Of a stretch of 15,749 bases of DNA, positions 14,016 through 15,749 are shown in pieces. Numbering within the stretch: the first letter of the stretch is position 1; each line of letters begins with the position of its first letter. The notes under the pieces were generated by a model. It was given only the letters and a program-made list of their open reading frames with translations, was not told where the DNA came from and did not search any database. The stretch is from contig JBHEMZ010000120.1 in the NCBI GenBank assembly GCA_046262315.1, positions 1 through 15,749 on the forward strand. The letters are read 5' to 3'. The stretch is from JACVRM01 sp046262315 (GTDB lineage: Bacteria; Actinomycetota; Thermoleophilia; Gaiellales; Gaiellaceae). The translations under genes were made by a program, and so were the position numbers.

Positions 14016-14906
14016 GTGCCTGACACTGATCGTTTCCTCCCGAAGGCCCGCGCGGGAAGGCGCGAATCGAAGTACGTGGAGTTCAAGGAGCAGTTCGACC
14101 GGACGAACGACGGCGAATGGCTCGAGCTCTTCAAGGACTTCGTTGCCATCGCCAACATCGGGGGCGGAGTCATCGTCATCGGTGTTCGCAACGACGGAAC
14201 GGCATCCGGTGCCGACGTGCGGCCCGTCCTGGCTCTCGACGGGGCGACCATCTGCGACAAGCTCAGCAGCTCATCGGCCACGACTTCGACGATTTCGACA
14301 TAGAGGAAGTGGATCGGGACGGGAGCCGCGCCGCTGCAATCGTGGTCGGCCGTCCACACGACGCGCCATTGACCTTCATCAAGCCGGGCACGTATCCCGA
14401 TCCTCGTCGCGCCGACCGTCAGAAGTCTGCATTCGGACGCGGTCCGTACTTTCGCCACGGCGCGAAGAGCGAACCGGCCACCCACGGCGACCTCCGTGAG
14501 TTCATCGAGCGCCGTTTGGACGAGGCTCGCGAGCAGTGGAAGACCGGCCTGAGCACGGTCGTCACGGCGCCGCGCGGGGCCGATCCGCATCACGACGGAC
14601 AAGAACGCCCCGCTGTACCGCGCGGTCGACTGGGACCAGACCCACCCGCATCGCCAGACCGAACTAGTGCAGGAGGTCAACCGTCGATTGCCGCACGGCG
14701 TAACGGTCAACACACACGACATGCTCAGCGTGCGGCGGGCTCACGACATCACCGAGACGACGCGTCCGGACTTCATGCACCGACCGCGCTACGGATCGCC
14801 TCAATACAGCGACGTATTCGTGGACTGGATCGTCGCGGAGTATGGCCGCGACAACGACTTCTTCACGAAGGCGCGCGACCGGTATTACGAAATGGTGCAC
14901 CTCTAG
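14016..14906 (+). pseudogene. Schlafen/AlbA_2-domain putative DNA-binding ATPase-like gene, broken by two frame changes
   Basis: The N-terminal part (14016 to about 14267) has the AlbA_2 signature: YVEFKEQFD, then LFKDFVAIANIGGGVIVIGV. After the codons for DKLS the sense continues one frame back (QLIGHDFDDFDIEEV, from about 14267), and the original frame stops at 14303. The second segment runs to about 14578 (IKPGTYPDP, REFIERRLDEAREQW). The sense then returns to the first frame (PIRITTDKN, LYRAVDWDQTHPHRQ, ending YYEMVHL, stop 14904-14906). The second junction also seems to lack residues normally found there. No slippery heptamer is visible at the first junction. AlbA_2 proteins are linked to nucleic-acid binding, regulation and defence. 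Either a true pseudogene or two indel sequencing errors. Confidence 0.75.
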
Positions 14907-15310
14907 GGCCGAGAGGCGGTCCGAACGCGAGCTCAGTTTCGAGTCTGAGCCGCGCGACGACGCTGCTGACAACGGTGATGCTACGGAGACGGACGAAGCG
15001 GCCGCGTAGCCATCTGAGTCTTCGGAGCAAATCACCACGTCCGTAACACGCACGATCACCGCCTCGAGGTAGCGCCGGCGCATCACCTCGAGGAACGCTG
15101 CCGCGCCGCTCTCGTAGGCGCTTGTCGTTAGCGGCGGCACGCTGCGGAAGCTGATCGGATGAGACGCGTCGGTGAGGTGTCGTTGCTGATCCGGTGCCCC
15201 GGACGAGGACGGCCTCTTGTAGCGGAGACACCGAGGGCAACCACCATTCCGTGAGCGAAGTCTGTCGCTGCGGACCTGTGGGCGCGCCGGCGCCGCTCTA
15301 GAGTCGCGTC
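14907..15310. other. 404-bp stretch without a confident gene
   Basis: No gene is recognised. A minus-strand open frame crosses it, and its part from about 15010 to 15150 has coding-like third positions (for example FLEVMRRRYLEAVIVRVTDV), but it matches nothing I know. It then runs antisense through the end of the AlbA_2 relic, so at most a decayed fragment is likely. A 9-bp inverted repeat (CCTCGAGGT/ACCTCGAGG) lies at 15062-15070 and 15085-15093. The promoter of the nuclease-like gene lies at the right end. Confidence 0.4.
15299..15304 (+). promoter_or_regulatory. -10-like box TAGAGT for the nuclease-like gene
   Basis: TAGAGT fits TAnnnT and ends 6 nt before the GTG at 15311, with no Shine-Dalgarno sequence. 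It matches the leaderless pattern of ctaA and the PAC2 gene. Confidence 0.48.
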
Positions 15311-15749
15311 GTGTCACTCAGCGTTGAGCACTCGATCATCGTCGGTCTGCGCGAGCCGCGCAACGAGCCGGAGCTGACGCGTGTGCTCGCAGCGATCTTT
15401 GCGTCCGATCCTGCTCTCGCGGGGCAATTCGTCAAGACGGTGCTCGCACACTCGAAGCGCCCCAACGATTCGCGTTGGCCGGAGTTGCCGAGTCGGTTCG
15501 ACTGCCGCAGCGAGGTCTACATCGGGCAGGGCGACCGCGTCGATCTTGAGTTCACCGACCCGGCGAGCGCCTGGCGTGTGCTGGTCGAGTTGAAGATCGA
15601 CGCCGGCTACGGCTTCGACCAGATCAAGCGGTACCTGTGCTGTCTTGACCGCGCCGATAAACGACAGGTGCTCGTGTCGATCACGCGCGACGAGCCGAAA
15701 TACGGCGACCCCGCGCTCGACGGACGCCCGCAGTGGTGTGGCTCCGTCT
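15311..15749 (+). CDS. PD-(D/E)XK nuclease superfamily protein, partial (5' part)
   Basis: The first 146 residues of a gene cut by the window end. An N-terminal helical part with NEPELTRVLAAIF (about 18-30) is followed by the nuclease core: Asp78 in DRVDLEF, then Glu93-Leu-Lys95 in VLVELKID, with Gln104 and Tyr108 in the following helix (FDQIKRYL). This D...ExK...Q order is the metal-binding and catalytic signature of the PD-(D/E)XK fold. The NE-x-LTR N-terminus resembles stand-alone family members of unknown role seen in accessory and defence regions. The GTG at 15311 is chosen because of the TAGAGT box 6 nt upstream. The remaining length, any fused domains and the specificity cannot be seen. 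Confidence 0.78.
   Translation, partial: MSLSVEHSIIVGLREPRNEPELTRVLAAIFASDPALAGQFVKTVLAHSKRPNDSRWPELPSRFDCRSEVYIGQGDRVDLEFTDPASAWRVLVELKIDAGYGFDQIKRYLCCLDRADKRQVLVSITRDEPKYGDPALDGRPQWCGSV

Noticed and set aside
14255..14275. Programmed -1 frameshifting in the AlbA_2 gene.
   Set aside because: No X-XXY-YYZ slippery heptamer or downstream structure was seen, and a second, opposite change would also be needed; mutation or sequencing error is simpler.
13959..14499. A second open frame starting with ATG at 13959 after a purine-rich AGAAGGAAAG.
   Set aside because: It overlaps the AlbA_2 gene in another frame, soon becomes Arg/Ser-rich and shows no domain; the spacing from the purine run to the ATG is also long.
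15062..15093. A 9-bp inverted repeat (CCTCGAGGT/ACCTCGAGG) that might be an operator or recombination site.
   Set aside because: Each half is itself an 8-bp GC-rich palindrome arising from Leu-Glu codons (CTCGAG) in a minus-strand frame; there is no gene start nearby, so chance is likely.

Overview
The window is GC-rich DNA with dense, short-spaced genes, many GTG starts, a two-subunit fatty-acid oxidation locus, a PAC2-family protein and an actinobacterial-type CtaA (an EFGNR motif where Bacillus CtaA has a histidine). This points to a high-GC actinobacterium. The deep-branching Thermoleophilia (Gaiellales/Solirubrobacterales) are a reasonable guess from overall flavour, but the sequence alone does not prove it.

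Layout, left to right. At 165-1058 (-) a bilobed retropepsin-like protein diverges from ctaA (1116-2042, +, heme A synthase) and a PAC2-family gene (2052-2936, +). The PAC2 gene runs stop-to-stop into a DEAH-box helicase (2937-5474, -). Upstream of the helicase on the same strand lies a beta-oxidation pair: thiolase (7572-8753, -) followed by the hydratase/dehydrogenase alpha subunit (5525-7516, -). An alpha-helical, TPR-like protein (8777-9442, +) diverges from the thiolase out of a 23-bp gap. Then comes a compact minus-strand operon: AlkA-like glycosylase, proC (4-bp ATGA overlap) and 6-phosphogluconolactonase (4-nt gap), spanning 9616 to about 12000-12093. A SAM-dependent methyltransferase (12096-12713, +) diverges from it and overlaps by its stop codon with a VOC-protein pair (13831 to 12710, -). 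The right end (from about 13.8 kb) looks accessory: a Schlafen/AlbA_2-type gene broken by two frame changes, about 400 bp without a convincing gene, and the start of a PD-(D/E)XK nuclease-like gene cut by the window edge.

Functionally the left and middle are chromosomal housekeeping: terminal oxidase cofactor synthesis, protein quality control, lipid catabolism, pentose phosphate pathway, proline synthesis and alkylation repair. No phage, IS element, CRISPR array, tRNA or rRNA was seen. The most striking cross-cutting signal is regulatory. Several genes (ctaA, PAC2, thiolase, the AlbA_2 relic, the nuclease, and a weaker VOC case) carry a -10-like TAnnnT hexamer ending only 6-7 nt before the start codon and no Shine-Dalgarno sequence, the hallmark of leaderless transcripts. 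One such box is built from the ctaA stop codon. By contrast, the divergent alkA/methyltransferase pair has good Shine-Dalgarno sequences but apparently non-standard start codons (CTG, ATC). The second VOC gene looks like the C-terminal half of a two-domain CatE-type protein whose catalytic first domain has been lost.
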